Source: Acetobacteraceae bacterium
GTDB lineage: Bacteria > Pseudomonadota > Alphaproteobacteria > Acetobacterales > Acetobacteraceae
Assembly: GCA_947475245.1 (NCBI GenBank)
Contig: CANJLW010000013.1
Span: 36,824 to 100,823, forward strand
DNA length: 64,000 nucleotides
Reading direction: 5' to 3'
Part shown: positions 62,456 through 64,000 of the stretch, piece by piece
Numbering within the stretch: position 1 is the first letter of the stretch
How the letters are laid out: every line of letters starts with the position of its first letter
Translations under genes and position numbers: made by a program
Notes under the pieces: model-generated
What the model was told of the DNA's origin: nothing
Databases searched by the model: none
Seen by the model: the letters and a program-made list of their open reading frames with translations, nothing else

Positions 62456-62827
62456 ATGTTCGAGCCACCTTTCAAATTGATCGTGTGGATTGGGTCGGCG
62501 CTCAAGGACCTGAAAGCCTTGCCCCGCCCCGTGCAGCGCGCCGTGGGCGTGGCCCTGTACGCGGCTCAGCTTGGTGAGACGCCGCCCGACTCCAAGGTGC
62601 TGAAAGGGTTCGGCGGATCGGGCGTGCTGGAACTGATCGAGGATCACCGCGGCGATACCTACCGCGCGGTTTACACAGTGCGATTCGCCGCCAAGATCTA
62701 CGTGCTGCACGTCTTTCAGAAGAAATCGAAACGCGGCATCGCCACGCCCCAAAAGGACATGGAGCTTATCCGCGTTCGGCTGAAATGGGCCGAGGAACTG
62801 AACTCCGCCACGACAAAGGACAACTGA
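62456..62827 (+). CDS. HigB-like type II toxin (Gp49/DUF891 RelE superfamily)
   Basis: 123 residues. IVWIGSALKDLKALPRPVQ and VLELIEDHRGDTYRAVYTVRF with a C-terminal VLHVFQKKSKRGIATP show the Gp49/HigB RelE-like fold, an mRNA interferase. Toxin-first order is typical for higBA. No SD precedes the ATG; with the promoter at 62420-62448 the mRNA could be leaderless. The antitoxin starts three bases downstream of its stop. Confidence 0.82.
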   Translation: MFEPPFKLIVWIGSALKDLKALPRPVQRAVGVALYAAQLGETPPDSKVLKGFGGSGVLELIEDHRGDTYRAVYTVRFAAKIYVLHVFQKKSKRGIATPQKDMELIRVRLKWAEELNSATTKDN

Positions 62828-62829
62828 CC

Positions 62830-63156
62830 ATGCAGGAGACGCACGAAGACAGCAGCGGCAACGTTTTCGCCGATCTGGGCTTTCCCAATTCCGCGCAAGA
62901 GTTGGTCAAGGCGAAGCTGACGGTGCAGATTTATCAACTTCTGCGCGAACGGAACCTGACCCAGACACAGGCAGCCCGCTTGCTGGGCACGACCCAGGCG
63001 CAGGTATCGGCGTTGATGCGCTGCCGCCCGGTCTCGGTATCCGTCAGCAGGCTTATGGAGTTCCTCAACAGCCTGGGTCAGGATGTCGAGCTTCGGGTCA
63101 AGCCGACGCAACACCAAGGATCGGGCCACATCTCCGTCGTCGTGCAGCCGAACTAA
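62830..63156 (+). CDS. HigA-like XRE antitoxin
   Basis: 108 residues. A Cro/CI-type HTH lies near residues 38-70: LTQTQAARLLGTTQAQVSALM with the recognition helix at QAQVSALMRC. It pairs with HigB and probably represses the locus via the inverted repeat at 62429-62446. I start at MQETHEDSS, with AAAGGA upstream inside the end of higB; the frame from 62785 overlaps higB. Confidence 0.82.
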   Translation: MQETHEDSSGNVFADLGFPNSAQELVKAKLTVQIYQLLRERNLTQTQAARLLGTTQAQVSALMRCRPVSVSVSRLMEFLNSLGQDVELRVKPTQHQGSGHISVVVQPN

Positions 63157-63202
63157 CGGATATTCGTCCGGGGACAAGGCCCTCGGCTACGCTGCCGTTC
63201 TC

Positions 63203-63775
63203 TCACGCAAAAACCTGGCTCAACGCCACTGCGATCTCCGGCGCCTGAGACAATGCGACCGTGTCGTCCGGACCGTATGTCGCACACGTTGCGTAAGCAT
63301 CGCCGGATGGCGACAGGTGAACATCCACCATCCGACGGCGGAGATCGACGATCCACACTTCGGCGATGCCGGTGCGGGCATAGAGCGGTAGCTTCACGGT
63401 GCGGTCGTAGCGGAGAGAACTGTCGGCGACCTCGATCACCAACAGCGTATCGGCGGGACCGGGCCTCTCTCCGGTCGCATAAAAATCGGCGCGCGGACGG
63501 AACACGCCGAAGTCGGGCTGCGGCTCATTGAACCGGTTCAGGCGGACGGGGTTTTGCACCGATACGATGGCCCGATCCCCGAAGGCCATGACCAAGGCAC
63601 GGGTTAATTTGTTGACGGTGGCGGCATGGCCCTGTCCGATTGGAGCCATGTCGATAATCTCTCCGTCAATCAGTTCCACGCGGTCGTCATCACGCAGAAT
63701 CCCGGCCTCGCCCATGCGATAATAATCGTCCACGGACAGTTTGTGCCGTGCCGGCAGAAGATCCGTGCCGTCCAT
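63203..63775 (-). CDS. Uma2-family putative endonuclease (second)
   Basis: 190 residues. Uma2 pattern: LSVDDYYRMGEAGIL, VELIDGEII (Asp/Glu), PQPDFGVFRP (Asp) and LLVIEVADSSLRYD (ExK-like core, with S in place of K). The substrate and target are unknown. GGAGAG lies seven bases before the ATG at 63775; a GTG at 63790 is an alternative. It is convergent with the higBA genes. Together with the copy at 54229 it shows local repetition of this family, though the two are not closely similar. Confidence 0.75.
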   Translation of the reverse strand: MDGTDLLPARHKLSVDDYYRMGEAGILRDDDRVELIDGEIIDMAPIGQGHAATVNKLTRALVMAFGDRAIVSVQNPVRLNRFNEPQPDFGVFRPRADFYATGERPGPADTLLVIEVADSSLRYDRTVKLPLYARTGIAEVWIVDLRRRMVDVHLSPSGDAYATCATYGPDDTVALSQAPEIAVALSQVFA

Positions 63776-63852
63776 GGCGTGCTCTCCCACGATGCGTGAT
63801 GTTGAAGCTTAGCAGAGTGGCGGGTGGAGAACCACCCGGATCGGGGGAGCGA

Positions 63853-64000
63853 CTAGCCCACCTTATTCATCGCATGCCAGGGATTCGTTGGCGGGCGTAG
63901 CGTAATCGTCTGATTTGATGCAGAGATTTGGGTGTCGAGACCAACATCTGCCGAATCGGACGGTGCCACACCCGCCATGGTCGAAAATACTCCACTGCCG
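63853..64000 (-). other. Possible C-terminus of a gene running off the right edge
   Basis: An open minus-strand frame of about 48 codons runs from the window edge to a TAG at 63853-63855, ending in PWHAMNKVG. Only about half of its third positions are G/C, much lower than in the neighbours. So it is either a foreign gene end or chance. Nothing else is visible in 63776-64000. Confidence 0.25.

Noticed and set aside
54229..63775. The two Uma2 genes as a duplicated pair
   Set aside because: The two proteins share the fold pattern but little obvious identity, so recent duplication is not supported.
1..64000. Search for rRNA, tRNA, CRISPR arrays and insertion sequences
   Set aside because: I saw no cloverleaf-like sequence, direct-repeat array or transposase. 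Reading by eye can miss a single tRNA, so this is not a guarantee.
63853..64000. Gene end at the right edge of the window
   Set aside because: Third-position G/C is only about half and no family is visible, so I list it at low confidence and do not treat it as a gene.

Overview
The window is high-GC DNA (roughly two-thirds G+C by eye), almost fully coding. It looks like chromosomal DNA of an alphaproteobacterium, probably Rhodospirillales/Acetobacterales. The best evidence is the housekeeping block rpsB-tsf-pyrH-frr-uppS-cdsA-dxr-rseP, which has alphaproteobacterial order. A short type-2 argC, TRAP transporters, CoxSLM-type molybdenum hydroxylases and a Tat-exported MsrP fit the same picture. 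I saw no rRNA, tRNA, CRISPR array, insertion sequence or prophage.

Layout. 1-4.8 kb: the 3' part of a caspase-like protein, then cydDC (glutathione/cysteine exporter). 4.8-7.6 kb: an SDR and a Baeyer-Villiger monooxygenase, then an XRE regulator with a palindromic promoter region. 7.9-10.4 kb: a SulP anion transporter and a lone methyltransferase. 10.5-16.6 kb: an organic-acid locus made of TRAP transporter dctPQM, an NDP-forming acyl-CoA synthetase and a divergent cyclase-family hydrolase. 16.6-21.1 kb: an ArsC/YffB-like protein, a flavin reductase, a BaiN-type flavoprotein, a DegT aminotransferase and a sugar-nucleotide epimerase. 21.1-24.2 kb: a K+ channel-like protein coupled to ridA, then znuB/znuC headed by an uncatalogued 34-codon membrane mini-ORF at a Zur-like box. 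24.2-31.2 kb: the housekeeping block.

31.3-41.1 kb: a GNAT acetyltransferase; a coxS-coxL-coxM operon of the form II (AYRGAGR) class ending in a good terminator; a TIGR03084-type protein; a cytochrome b561/cytochrome c fusion; an alpha/beta hydrolase; a D-amino-acid dehydrogenase-like enzyme; and a peptidoglycan-binding/papain-like protease. 41.2-47.9 kb: a catabolic cluster (two SDRs, mercaptopyruvate sulfurtransferase, glyoxalase-fold protein), a CoxE-like VWA protein with its MoxR ATPase (probably CoxD/CoxE equivalents for the Cox enzyme 10 kb away), and a branched-chain amino-acid-type binding protein. 47.9-56.8 kb: a GMC oxidoreductase, two small unknowns, an EthD protein, gamma-carbonic anhydrase overlapping argC, a ketopantoate reductase, a GST, a Uma2 nuclease, a double-CDGSH protein and HyuB without HyuA. 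56.9-64 kb: a hybrid histidine kinase, a two-TM protein coupled to msrP, D-cysteine desulfhydrase, a HigBA toxin-antitoxin pair and another Uma2 protein.

The least expected items are the 34-codon ORF before znuC, the msrP operon with a tiny two-TM partner where MsrQ would be expected, the b561-c fusion that keeps an internal signal peptide, a probable CTG start on the hybrid kinase, and a recurring nonamer (CCGCTCGGC) often written with the GCT-CGG codon pair. None of these is proven by sequence reading alone.
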